A stretch of 39,131 bases of DNA from IMG/VR virus record IMGVR_UViG_3300035698_022607, positions 1-39,131 of that record; one strand, 5' to 3'. Made by a program: the position numbers and the translations under genes. Source of the stretch: a virus. The notes under the pieces were generated by a model, which had not been told where the DNA came from, made no database searches, and worked only from the letters and a program-made list of their open reading frames with translations. Within the stretch, counting starts at the first letter, position 1. Each line of letters starts with the position of its first letter. Below are positions 24,213 through 32,121 of this stretch, piece by piece.

Positions 24213-24794
24213 ATGGATAAACTGGAGTTTGTCACAAGTTGTTGTGGTCGTCCCATAGAGGATTGTCCCGGCTGTCCGCAGGGTATGATGCTCATTCAGA
24301 AGGATGATTATATGAAAGATAAAGCTCTGCTGCTTAAGATCGAATCCCAAACCGTTACCGCCGATGACTTCAATCAGCTTATTCAAGAAGCGACCCCGGA
24401 ATCGGCACGGGACCGGCTAAGACGACGCCAGAATCCTAATCAGGATAATGTGCGTAGTCATCAAGACGAAGATGGGCATGCGAAAACACAAGGCCCCACC
24501 ATGGCCGATCGGGTTCAACCCAAACGAGAACGGGCAGACCGCACACAAATGCAGCATGGTGGTAAAGGTGGGCATCGACGCAGTGCGAGAACACAAAAAC
24601 GAACGATGTCCAAAAGTTTGAAAGAAGCGATCGAATTCTTTCAAGAGAACATCGGCCAACCAATCGATCAAAAACTCTTAGCCGATGTGGAAGACCGTTC
24701 TGTCATGCATGCTGTAGCTGTCAAGCTAATGGGTAAGCCTGGTGTCAACCGCGATTGGTTATCAGCTTTCTGCAATCAGATAGGTAGTCCATGA
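24213..24794 (+). CDS. Hypothetical protein with N-terminal Cys cluster
   Basis: 193 residues. The first 25 residues contain CCGRPIEDCPGCP, a possible metal site. The middle is highly basic and polar with low-complexity character (RDRLRRRQNPNQDNVRSHQD, then KGGHRRSARTQKR). The C-terminus is a compact helical segment (SLKEAIEFFQENIGQPIDQK, then WLSAFCNQIG). No family recognised. Its stop overlaps the small-terminase start (ATGA), so it is translationally coupled to the packaging module. Confidence 0.55.
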   Translation: MDKLEFVTSCCGRPIEDCPGCPQGMMLIQKDDYMKDKALLLKIESQTVTADDFNQLIQEATPESARDRLRRRQNPNQDNVRSHQDEDGHAKTQGPTMADRVQPKRERADRTQMQHGGKGGHRRSARTQKRTMSKSLKEAIEFFQENIGQPIDQKLLADVEDRSVMHAVAVKLMGKPGVNRDWLSAFCNQIGSP

Positions 24795-25489
24795 CCGAAG
24801 AACTCGACGACGAAATGAAGGATCTTTTAGATCAGTTGGATGAGCAAGATGAGTTCTTGCCAACTGAGGAAGAAATATCCGAAGAATTAGCAGAGCCCGT
24901 CGTCGAAGAGCCTACGGCGGAACCTGCAGCGAAAAAATCGACCAAGAAACCGTCTAAGAAAAAGAAATCTAAAAAGGAAGAACCAGATCCGGTCATTAAC
25001 AAAGTCACGACCGGTGATGAAGTAACACTTCGACCTATTGATGAAGTCGCTGCGATTAATGATCAGCGGCGATTCGATGGCTCTGAGGTTGTAAGCAGCA
25101 GCACTCAGGGTACAATTGTTGATGAAGCAGCCGCCGACGTCAGTCGATATCTCGACAAAATGGAGGAGGTATCGGACGAAGTGCTACAAGCCTGTAGGTC
25201 GGATAGGCAGGAAGCACAAGACGTTATCAATATGCTGCGGGGCCAGTGCGACGCGGCCCACAATAAACAACAAAGCCCATCTAGAATGTATATCGATGGG
25301 TTGGTAAAAGCAGTTGAAGTGAAAGCTAACATCAACACGAATGCAGTAAAGGTTATGGAAGGTGTTGCAAAAATGATTGCCGCCACCAAAGCCGGAGTCA
25401 GTATCCAGAATAATAATGTGCAGGTATCTGGTGCTGAACTTGATGAGATTTTGAGTGGGCAAGGGCCAGATTATAGTGAGTTGGATTAG
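24791..25489 (+). CDS. Terminase small subunit, gp16-like (probable)
   Basis: A 232-residue protein immediately before the large terminase gene (stop TAG shares its last base with the next GTG). The N-terminal 60 residues are acidic, then Lys-rich (KKSTKKPSKKKKSKKEE). The C-terminal half is helical: SDRQEAQDVINMLRGQCD, then SRMYIDGLVKAVEVKANINT and AVKVMEGVAKMIAATKAG, matching the central oligomerisation helices of T4-type small terminases. It would recognise phage DNA and stimulate the packaging ATPase. The assignment leans on position plus the helical pattern. Confidence 0.65.
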   Translation: MTEELDDEMKDLLDQLDEQDEFLPTEEEISEELAEPVVEEPTAEPAAKKSTKKPSKKKKSKKEEPDPVINKVTTGDEVTLRPIDEVAAINDQRRFDGSEVVSSSTQGTIVDEAAADVSRYLDKMEEVSDEVLQACRSDRQEAQDVINMLRGQCDAAHNKQQSPSRMYIDGLVKAVEVKANINTNAVKVMEGVAKMIAATKAGVSIQNNNVQVSGAELDEILSGQGPDYSELD

Positions 25490-28479
25490 TGGCTAATCTT
25501 ACAGCACAACAGAAAGAAGTCGTTAAACGGTCGCAACAGTCCGTTTCGTGGTTTCTTAGCAATTTCGGAAGATTGAAGCATCCATCTGCCGGTGTGCTGC
25601 CTTTCCATCCATTCAGTTATCAAACTCACGCTATTAAGTGTTTCCGGCAACACCGGCTCAATATCTTCCGAAAATGCCGACAGTGCTTCGCTGGTGATCA
25701 AATGGTCTGGACACCAACTGGGCCAAAGAGAATGGATGTCTTAAAGGTAGGAGATGAAGTATATTCATTTAATAAAGAGACTAGACGATGTGATATAGTT
25801 CCAGTTTTAGAAATTCATAAAAATGGAATAATGGAAGTATGTGAGGTCGAGTCGAAGACTGGCCATAGATCTAGATCGACACTAGATCATAATTATTTCA
25901 CATATAATGGAGAAGTAGAGGCACAAAATCTTAATAGTAATGATAGATTACTAGAAGTACATGATTGGCCGAGAATTGGTATTGTTGCTGATAAAAGTGA
26001 AGCGATAATACTCGGTTATATGATAGCAGATGGGTATTATGGTCATGGAAGAGCAAAACAAGGTCATTTTACAAACACTTGTTGGCGATATTTGTTAGAA
26101 TATCAAAAGCACTTTCATAAATTTTTTGATTTAAGAAGACCTATTAAGCCACATAGTAGAGATGATGGCAAGATATCATCTTATAGGATTTATTATTCTA
26201 ATAAAGTGTTTTGGGATTGGGTTGAAAAGCTTGGAATCTCTGGTCAAGTGGCTGAGTATAAAGTTATTCCTGATGTTGTGTTTACATGGGATAATGATTC
26301 AATAGCGTTATTTCTGAATAGACTATTTGCTGGTGATGGGTGGTATTCTGGAGACCATTGTAATGAAGTCGGTATAGGACAAGAATCATGGAGAATGTTG
26401 CATCAGATCAAGCAACTTCTTACTAGATTTGGAATAGATTCTAAGATTTTTCCTAAAACCGAAGGTGCGATGGCTAAACTTCGTATTTTTGGTGGCAAAA
26501 ACTTCCAATTATTTGTTGAAAATATTGGAATTTTTAATAAAGAGCCAAGAACGGAGATCACAAAAGGCTTTTTCTTTAATCGCAAAAAAGGAGAAGTTAA
26601 AAGTGTTTCGATGAGTGGTGATGAAGAAGAAGTTTATGACATTTCAGTCCCACCACACAATAATTATATTGTAGACGGTGCTGTTGTTCATAATTCTGGG
26701 ATTTCTAAGATCTCAGGAGCATTCGCGACATGGTTTGCGATGTTCAACCCTCATAAGACGGTTTTGATCGTTTCCCGTCGTAATGAGGATGCAATGGGCT
26801 TCTTGCGGGACCATGTGGTGTTCCTCTATGAGCATCTCCCGCCGTGGATGAAAGAAATTTGGAAGCCAGTCAAGCAAAACGAACACGAAATCATTTTCCC
26901 CAATGGCTCAAGGATTCAATCGCTTACATCTCACCCTGAAGTTCTTCGAGGTAATGCCGCTTCTTTGAACATTATTGACGAAGCAGCGTTTATTCAGGGT
27001 ATGGATGGTATGTGGGCTGCTGGTTGGCCTACGTTGCAGCACGGTGGTAACGTCATCGTGATTAGTACCACCAATGGTATTGGTAACTGGTATTGGTCCA
27101 CATGGACTGATGCTGAAGCCGGAATCAACGGATTCAATCCGATTCTGGTCAACTGGTGGGATATGGACTGGGTTATTGAATACAAAGACCCATTATCACG
27201 TGACTGGAAGCGAATCGCACCGCGTGACGGTATCAGAAAATCGGCTGACAAACACGAAGTCGGCAAATACGGTCCATATTACTCACCATGGTTGGAAGAA
27301 CAATATAACGCACTTCAAGAACAAGGTGACTCTTGGAAGTTCGATCAAGAAATTTTGGCCTCATTCGTTGGATCTGGTAATACCGTCCTATCGAAAGAAG
27401 TGTTGGCCCACATTCAAACGACTGTGGAAGAGCCCGAACAAAAAGTCACCGGGTATCAGACTTATGTGCACCCAGTAAGTGGACTCATCGAAGATTTGAG
27501 CTTCGATTTTAACGACCCCGATCAAGGTCTATGGGTTTGGAAAAAACCAGTTGTTGCTTCACCTATGAAGAAACGTGGTAGCGTTGTTGTTGATCAAGGC
27601 ACGAAAGCTCATGCTTATGTCATGGGTGTTGATATTGCGACCGGTAAGGGTCGTGACTTCAGTGCGATTGAAGTGTTTGATGTGGATACGATGGAGCAGG
27701 TTGCCGAGTTTATGGCTCGTTGCTTACCGCGTGAACTAATCAAGTACATCGACAGGATTGGTAGATGGTACAATTGTGCTTTGGCGGTGGTCGAGCGGAA
27801 TAACGGCGGTGACACTCTAATCGACAGTTTGCGATACGACGTAATGTATCCGCGAATTTGGCGTAAGAAAGAGATTAATGATAAGCCGGTTGTTGGTAAT
27901 TCAAGCTCACAACGAGCTTTGAAAGTCTCTCAATATGGTTTTTCAACGAGCTTGGCTAGTAAGCCGACGTTGAATAAATTCATGATTGACTTCATTTCTG
28001 AATCGGCTGACCAAGGTTATTCGATTTACAGTGCTCGACTGTTGAAGCAATTCCAGACTTATGTTCGAAAGCGTGATAGAACTGGCCGCGATACAAATAA
28101 GACGGAAGCGGAAGATGGTGCTGGAAACTATGATGACCTTGTAATTGCCTGTGCTTTGGCGTTGGTGGGCACATCGGATGCTTTCACCACTGATGCAGGT
28201 AATTTGTTGCCTGTTGGTAGTGGTAGTGATTTTTCTAGTCAGTCTGGACCAATCATTTTATCCGATTCTTCACAGATTGCTCAGCAACAGCAATTTGTTG
28301 ATCAGGGTGGTCCGTCTTTGCTGATGCCTATGGCTTTAGCACCGGATGAGATGCCTGACATCTCTGCTCAACGAGCACTAGATGCTTACACTATGCAATT
28401 GGGCGGTATTCCGATGGGGACAGGTGGGCCTATCGTGACGCCTGCGAAATTCTTCTATGAGCGTGACTCCTCTAAGTAG
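25489..28479 (+). CDS. Terminase large subunit, gp17-like, interrupted by an intein
   Basis: 996 codons starting at GTG 25489; 659 residues after removal of the intein. The packaging motor carries an N-terminal ATPase and a C-terminal nuclease. ATPase motifs: the Walker A-type NIFRKCRQ|SGISKISG (split by the intein) and Walker B LNIIDEAAF with catalytic Glu, followed by VIVISTTNG (motif III). The RNase H-like nuclease shows YVMGVDIATGKGRDFSAIEV (D), LAVVERNNGG (E) and YDDLVIACALAL (D). The Walker A is the deviant 'RQsGis' form common in T4-like terminases. A C-terminal extension after the nuclease is Ser/Gln/Met-rich. No DNA frame break is seen. Confidence 0.92.
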   Translation: MANLTAQQKEVVKRSQQSVSWFLSNFGRLKHPSAGVLPFHPFSYQTHAIKCFRQHRLNIFRKCRQCFAGDQMVWTPTGPKRMDVLKVGDEVYSFNKETRRCDIVPVLEIHKNGIMEVCEVESKTGHRSRSTLDHNYFTYNGEVEAQNLNSNDRLLEVHDWPRIGIVADKSEAIILGYMIADGYYGHGRAKQGHFTNTCWRYLLEYQKHFHKFFDLRRPIKPHSRDDGKISSYRIYYSNKVFWDWVEKLGISGQVAEYKVIPDVVFTWDNDSIALFLNRLFAGDGWYSGDHCNEVGIGQESWRMLHQIKQLLTRFGIDSKIFPKTEGAMAKLRIFGGKNFQLFVENIGIFNKEPRTEITKGFFFNRKKGEVKSVSMSGDEEEVYDISVPPHNNYIVDGAVVHNSGISKISGAFATWFAMFNPHKTVLIVSRRNEDAMGFLRDHVVFLYEHLPPWMKEIWKPVKQNEHEIIFPNGSRIQSLTSHPEVLRGNAASLNIIDEAAFIQGMDGMWAAGWPTLQHGGNVIVISTTNGIGNWYWSTWTDAEAGINGFNPILVNWWDMDWVIEYKDPLSRDWKRIAPRDGIRKSADKHEVGKYGPYYSPWLEEQYNALQEQGDSWKFDQEILASFVGSGNTVLSKEVLAHIQTTVEEPEQKVTGYQTYVHPVSGLIEDLSFDFNDPDQGLWVWKKPVVASPMKKRGSVVVDQGTKAHAYVMGVDIATGKGRDFSAIEVFDVDTMEQVAEFMARCLPRELIKYIDRIGRWYNCALAVVERNNGGDTLIDSLRYDVMYPRIWRKKEINDKPVVGNSSSQRALKVSQYGFSTSLASKPTLNKFMIDFISESADQGYSIYSARLLKQFQTYVRKRDRTGRDTNKTEAEDGAGNYDDLVIACALALVGTSDAFTTDAGNLLPVGSGSDFSSQSGPIILSDSSQIAQQQQFVDQGGPSLLMPMALAPDEMPDISAQRALDAYTMQLGGIPMGTGGPIVTPAKFFYERDSSK
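25684..26694 (+). mobile_element. Terminase intein with LAGLIDADG endonuclease
   Basis: 337 residues from C66 (block A CFAGDQMVWTPTG) to VVHN, with Ser as +1. After MDVLKVGDEVYSF comes block B (RSRSTLDHNYFTYNG). LAGLIDADG helices are LGYMIADGYYG and LNRLFAGDGWYSG. Block F is EEVYDISVPPHNNYIVDGA. Insertion is inside the terminase Walker A loop. The intein is markedly AT-rich compared with the exteins. All catalytic splicing residues are present. Confidence 0.92.
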
Positions 28480-28498
28480 AAATAACTTAGGAGGTGTT

Positions 28499-29140
28499 AT
28501 GATGACAGCAGCGGAAAGGCAAAAGAAACTTCGGCAAAAACGAAAATCTGCTGGTTTATGTGTTGCTTGTGGTAGAATTTCAACAAAAGAGTATATTAGA
28601 TGTGATAGCTGCCGGGCCAAGCATAATTCACAATCTGGTGAACGAAAGAAAAATCGAATTGAATCTGGATTGTGTACTTGTTGTGGAGCACCAAGTCCAG
28701 ATTTTAAGTTGTGTGAAAAATGCCGTAAAAAAGCAGCAAATTCAACATTAACTATTGCCAAAAGTCGTGCTGCTAATGGATGTTGTAGAAGATGTGGTAA
28801 ATCATCTAATACTTCTCATTGTTTGGAATGTAAAAGTAAATTCAAAAGTGAAAGACAAACTCTAGTTAGAGAAGTTTATGAACACTATGGCGGATGTTAT
28901 TGTGCTTGTTGTGGTGAAAACGAATTTTTATTCTTAACAATTGACCACATCGAAAACAATGGGGCAGACCATAGAAAAGATTTACCATATGGTAAATTCA
29001 CAACTGGTGCGAATATGGCCAGATGGTTAAAGAAAAATGGTTATCCAGACGGCTTTCAGATTTTATGTGTAAATTGTAATCTTGGAAAGCATAGAAATGG
29101 TGGTATTTGTCCACATATGAGAAAAAGTGAGAAAAAGTGA
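28499..29140 (+). CDS. Free-standing zinc-finger HNH endonuclease
   Basis: 213 residues from ATG 28499 (AGGAGG 4 nt upstream; a second ATG at 28502 has a 7-nt spacer). Four N-terminal Cys pairs (CVACG, CDSC, CTCCG, CEKC, CRRCG, CLEC, CACCG) form zinc ribbons. The HNH core follows: FLTIDHIENNGADHRKD, then FQILCVNCNLGKHRNGG. This is the typical free-standing phage homing endonuclease, inserted between terminase and the small membrane-protein gene. It is AT-rich like the inteins and unlike its neighbours. It likely cuts related genomes lacking the insertion. Confidence 0.85.
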   Translation: MMTAAERQKKLRQKRKSAGLCVACGRISTKEYIRCDSCRAKHNSQSGERKKNRIESGLCTCCGAPSPDFKLCEKCRKKAANSTLTIAKSRAANGCCRRCGKSSNTSHCLECKSKFKSERQTLVREVYEHYGGCYCACCGENEFLFLTIDHIENNGADHRKDLPYGKFTTGANMARWLKKNGYPDGFQILCVNCNLGKHRNGGICPHMRKSEKK

Positions 29141-29454
29141 TGCCAGAAATTAATTCAAGAATCACCGATGCTATTCTGAAGAATGATGCAAATAACCCTG
29201 GTTGGAAGACCACGGAGCTTTGGCTAACGGCCATTACTGGGTTAGTCAATACGATTTTGGCATCTACGGCACCTACGCCGACCACCACCACATTAATCAT
29301 CTGTTTGACGATCGCTGCGGTGGTGTACTTGCTTTGTCGGACGGTGTTTAAGATTGCGAAGCTGAAGTATCGACCAAATGAATTGGTGAACTTTGCGATT
29401 CAATCTTATTCTTCAGAGCCTTCGAGCGGTTCCGGGCAAGACTCGGCGGCTTGA
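29140..29454 (+). CDS. Small two-helix membrane protein, holin-like
   Basis: 104 residues. ATG 29140 overlaps the HNH stop (TGATG); a GTG at 29137 is possible. After a polar N-terminus with NNPGWKTTELWLTA, two hydrophobic segments follow: TELWLTAITGLVNTILAST and TTLIICLTIAAVVYLLCRTV, with a basic end (KIAKLKYRPN) and a Ser-rich tail. A 'GWKTTEfWlt' opening followed by two helices is common in small phage membrane proteins annotated as holins. No endolysin is nearby in the window, so the lysis role is tentative. Its 3' end overlaps the convergent CAP gene by 49 nt. Confidence 0.55.
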   Translation: MPEINSRITDAILKNDANNPGWKTTELWLTAITGLVNTILASTAPTPTTTTLIICLTIAAVVYLLCRTVFKIAKLKYRPNELVNFAIQSYSSEPSSGSGQDSAA

Positions 29455-29972
29455 TACTCTTCGAATCCGATGGCATCTCTGCTATCTCGAAGAGCGATTG
29501 GTGATGCAAACACAGCACACCAATATCTGCCAACTTTGGCGAATCCGCAGTCAATATACTGTTTCCGTAGGATGTTGGATCGATGCCCACTAGAATTCAT
29601 CCAACCTCGCATCACTGATTCTACGGTACTATAACCTGCAGCGATGTTTTCACCTACGGACATCGCATTGTAACCAGAATTCTTAACTCTTGTTCCGACA
29701 GATGATCGATTTTCCCCGGTATGGGACATTTTTTGATTGTCTGACATCCATTGAGCGTGGTTCTGAGCAGCGGATAGTAAACTTGTTTGGAGTCGGAGTC
29801 TTCCTATTCCACGAGTCTTGCGTTCTTTGTTGTGAGCCGCTAACAAATCAGCCGCGTACTGGCTTGGGTCAGTTGGAACGGGTGATGGAACGGGTGGTGG
29901 AGAAGGTGGTGGAGGCTGTGGTCTGGTCCAACGAGCCAACAAATCCAATAATGATTGTAACCATCTAGACAC
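29406..29972 (-). CDS. CAP/SCP-domain protein
   Basis: 188 residues from GTG 29972, with GAGGGG about 8 nt upstream on the minus strand. The N-terminus MSRWLQSLLDLLARW is amphipathic, followed by a Pro-rich linker (PQPPPPSPPPVPSPVP). Residues about 42-165 are a CAP (cysteine-rich secretory/PR-1/SCP) domain: LLAAHNKERKTRG, LSAAQNHAQWMSDNQKMSHT, then YNAMSVGENIAAGYSTVESV, MRGWMNSSGHRSNIL and CGFAKVGRYWCAVFA. H46, the His of the SHTG motif and the GHR His are the usual metal-site or catalytic residues. Bacterial CAP proteins are mostly secreted and of unclear activity. It is encoded opposite to the head genes. Confidence 0.85.
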   Translation of the reverse strand: MSRWLQSLLDLLARWTRPQPPPPSPPPVPSPVPTDPSQYAADLLAAHNKERKTRGIGRLRLQTSLLSAAQNHAQWMSDNQKMSHTGENRSSVGTRVKNSGYNAMSVGENIAAGYSTVESVMRGWMNSSGHRSNILRKQYIDCGFAKVGRYWCAVFASPIALRDSRDAIGFEEYQAAESCPEPLEGSEE

Positions 29973-30069
29973 TTTTGAATCCCCTCAAAGTTAAAGTAAT
30001 GTGGTACTTGTATTTTTGTAGGCAATCCAGCCATCTCCGGTAAATATACCGCAGAATTGAGGATATCGT

Positions 30070-30204
30070 ATGCCTAGTAATTGGCTGGCTTTTGACCGAA
30101 TCCGGGCTCTGACCCGGCAACATAGCGTCTTTCAGGCTGAGCGTGTTTTCAGGACCAATCAAGTCTTGACACGCTCACTGCTGGGGCGAGTTCTTAGACT
30201 TTAA
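30070..30204 (+). CDS. Portal protein N-terminal segment (first frame)
   Basis: 44 residues, MPSNWLAFDRIRALTRQHSV, ending LTRSLLGRVLRL before TAA at 30202. It has the best ribosome site of the region, GAGGA (30059-30063) with a 6-nt spacer, whereas the ATG at 30278 in the portal frame has none. The portal frame is open upstream to 30170 and reads GEFLDFNQQAAILD, then INRLERYKDYEQMDQTGEIS, a portal-like stretch equivalent to T4 gp20 '[20 protein letters not shown]'. The real gene therefore most likely begins here and changes frame +1 between 30170 and 30202. Confidence 0.65.
   Translation: MPSNWLAFDRIRALTRQHSVFQAERVFRTNQVLTRSLLGRVLRL
30183..30199 (+). other. +1 frame-change site in portal gene
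   Basis: Two candidate positions: the GGGG run at 30183-30186 (one G fewer gives LTRSLLGEFLDFNQQ) and CTT AGA C at 30193-30199, where a P-site CUU could slip to UUA before a rare AGA codon (giving RVLDFNQQ). CUU is also the slippery codon in bacterial prfB, and CUU-AGG-C is the Ty1 site. Sequencing error remains the simplest reading. Confidence 0.5.
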
Positions 30205-30277
30205 CCAACAGGCCGCGATTCTTGATCAGACTAATCTGCAGATCAACAGATTAGAGCGATACAAGGATTACGAGCAA

Positions 30278-32041
30278 ATGGACCAGACTGGTGAAATCAG
30301 TCTGGCTTTGGATCTCTATGCTGATGAAGCAAGCTTAGTCGATCCAGAACGGAAGCATACTCTTATTATCCGAGCACGCAACAAGCGGCTCAAATCGGAG
30401 CTTGAAGACTTCCTGTTCAATACTCTGCAGTGGGATACTTATTGTAGGCCCACCGTGCGATATCTCTGCAAGTATGGAGACATGCCGTATGAGATCGTAC
30501 TGAACAAACAACGTGACGGAGTTGCATCTTTGCGATTCATGAACGTCTACAATTTCACCAGAATCGAAACGAGATATGGTGATCTTGTCGGCTTCTTTTA
30601 CATGGACGCAATATTCCCTGAGCCACAATTCTTCCACCCGTGGCAGGTGATGCACACCAGATTGACTAGCTTCGAGAACATTTACCATCCATATGGTAGG
30701 TCAATTCTGGACGGCGGTCGTAAAGCGTTCAAACAATTGAGGCTCATGGAAGATGCTGCCCTCATCTATCGAATCACACGTGCTCCGGAAAAGCGTAAAT
30801 TTACTATTCCGGTCGGCTTGATCCCGCCGAAAGAAGTTCCAGAATACATGCAAATGATTGCACGGAACTTCAAGAGACAACGATTCTATAATCCATCTAC
30901 CGGTGCCTTCGACGAGAGATATTCTCCGTTGATTCAAGAAGATGACTTCTTCTTACCACGACGTCCCGATGATACTGGACCTGATGTCGATACGCTTCCG
31001 GGTGCTGAGAACCTTGATCAGATTAAGGACATCGAATACTTCAAGAAGAAGATGATTGCTCCCACGAAGATCCCGTTCTCAAGAGTTGGAATTGGAGAGG
31101 GTAGTGGTGAAGCGAATGAAAAATCATTATCTCAATCGCATTCGGAATTTGCTAAAGCAGTACAGTGGGTGCAGCGTGAGATCGCCACGAGCCTGACGAA
31201 AGTATGTATTGTACATCTCGCTTTGAGGGGTTATTCCGTCGAGGAGCTTAAAGGTTTTGAAATCGCATTGACCGCAACGTCTGCGATGGAAGAGCTTTAC
31301 CGGATTGAGACATGGCAGACCCGCGTTGGTGTAATGGCCGATCTAAAAGAACTTGGGTGGTTTCCCAAGGAATGGATTGTGACCCATTTCACTGATCTCT
31401 CGCCTGATGAGATTGAAGAGTTGAAGGAGATGGAAGACACTGAATCCGGTGGCGGTCCCGGTGGTGGTGCTCCCGGTGGATTGGATGATTTACCTCCTGG
31501 AGAAGAGGGTGATCTGCCTCCTGAAGAAGGCGGGATGCCTGATGAAGAAGGTGGGATGCCTGATGAGGAAGGTGATGATGGATTGGCTCCGGCTTCTGAT
31601 GAGGATGCTGGTGATATTCCAATCGAAGGATTCGATTACGGTGCTGAACGACGACTTATGCTTGAATTGCGGAAGCAAGGCAAGATTGATGCGACTGGAA
31701 AGATTGTTAAAAAGTGGGCTACTAGGTTGGGTAGATTCCAGTCACCTGATGATCGACAATTTAGTAGTGGTTTCCAACACATCTTGGAAAGCAAAGAGTT
31801 AGATGGTCTTACTGCTGACGATCCAGATTCGCATTCTGAATCGAATGATAAGGCTTCATCGATACACGATCCCAACAAAGATAATGGACTTTTGGTTGAA
31901 TGGTCTGTTGATGGTGAAGAGCGTGATTCTGCTATTAAGGAGGTCTATAACGTCCTAATGGCTGAAGAACCTACCGAAGCAACCGACGACGAAGAGTTGA
32001 TCACTGAAGAAGATATTCCGGTGAATGTAAGTCGCCTATAG
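30278..32041 (+). CDS. Portal vertex protein, gp20-like (main frame)
   Basis: 587 codons from the first ATG in the main frame; the frame is open back to 30170 and probably joined to the start at 30070. Portal motifs shared with T4 gp20: ALDLYADEASL, YGRSILDGGRKAFKQLRLME, DAALIYRITRAPEKR, FYNPSTGAFDERY, then DVDTLPGAENLDQIKDIEYF and KIPFSRVG. The dodecameric portal forms the head vertex where DNA enters. The C-terminal tail is acidic and repetitive (GGGPGGGAPGG, then three GGMPDEE-like units), unusual for gp20. It lies between the packaging genes and the head assembly genes as in T4. Confidence 0.88.
   Translation: MDQTGEISLALDLYADEASLVDPERKHTLIIRARNKRLKSELEDFLFNTLQWDTYCRPTVRYLCKYGDMPYEIVLNKQRDGVASLRFMNVYNFTRIETRYGDLVGFFYMDAIFPEPQFFHPWQVMHTRLTSFENIYHPYGRSILDGGRKAFKQLRLMEDAALIYRITRAPEKRKFTIPVGLIPPKEVPEYMQMIARNFKRQRFYNPSTGAFDERYSPLIQEDDFFLPRRPDDTGPDVDTLPGAENLDQIKDIEYFKKKMIAPTKIPFSRVGIGEGSGEANEKSLSQSHSEFAKAVQWVQREIATSLTKVCIVHLALRGYSVEELKGFEIALTATSAMEELYRIETWQTRVGVMADLKELGWFPKEWIVTHFTDLSPDEIEELKEMEDTESGGGPGGGAPGGLDDLPPGEEGDLPPEEGGMPDEEGGMPDEEGDDGLAPASDEDAGDIPIEGFDYGAERRLMLELRKQGKIDATGKIVKKWATRLGRFQSPDDRQFSSGFQHILESKELDGLTADDPDSHSESNDKASSIHDPNKDNGLLVEWSVDGEERDSAIKEVYNVLMAEEPTEATDDEELITEEDIPVNVSRL
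31523..31564 (+). repeat. 21-bp tandem repeat in the portal gene tail
   Basis: Two near-identical in-frame 21-bp units beginning GAAGAAGG (31523-31543, 31544-31564; one C/T difference), with a degenerate third following. They encode repeats of EEGGMPD within an acidic Gly/Pro-rich segment, probably a flexible tail. Confidence 0.7.
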
Positions 32042-32121
32042 GTGCTGAAGCACTAGTCTTCTGTGCAAAATTAGAATAAGTTTAACATAACGAACCGGAG
32101 AAATCCGCAGGAGTACCTCTG

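Noticed and set aside
30040-30050. TAAATATA before the portal start as a T4-type late promoter
   Set aside because: Only a partial match to TATAAATA, and comparable strings are not found before the other head genes.
30165-30196. TTGACA at about 30165 as a portal promoter
   Set aside because: No acceptable -10 at 16-18 nt, and it lies inside the coding stretch of the portal N-terminus.
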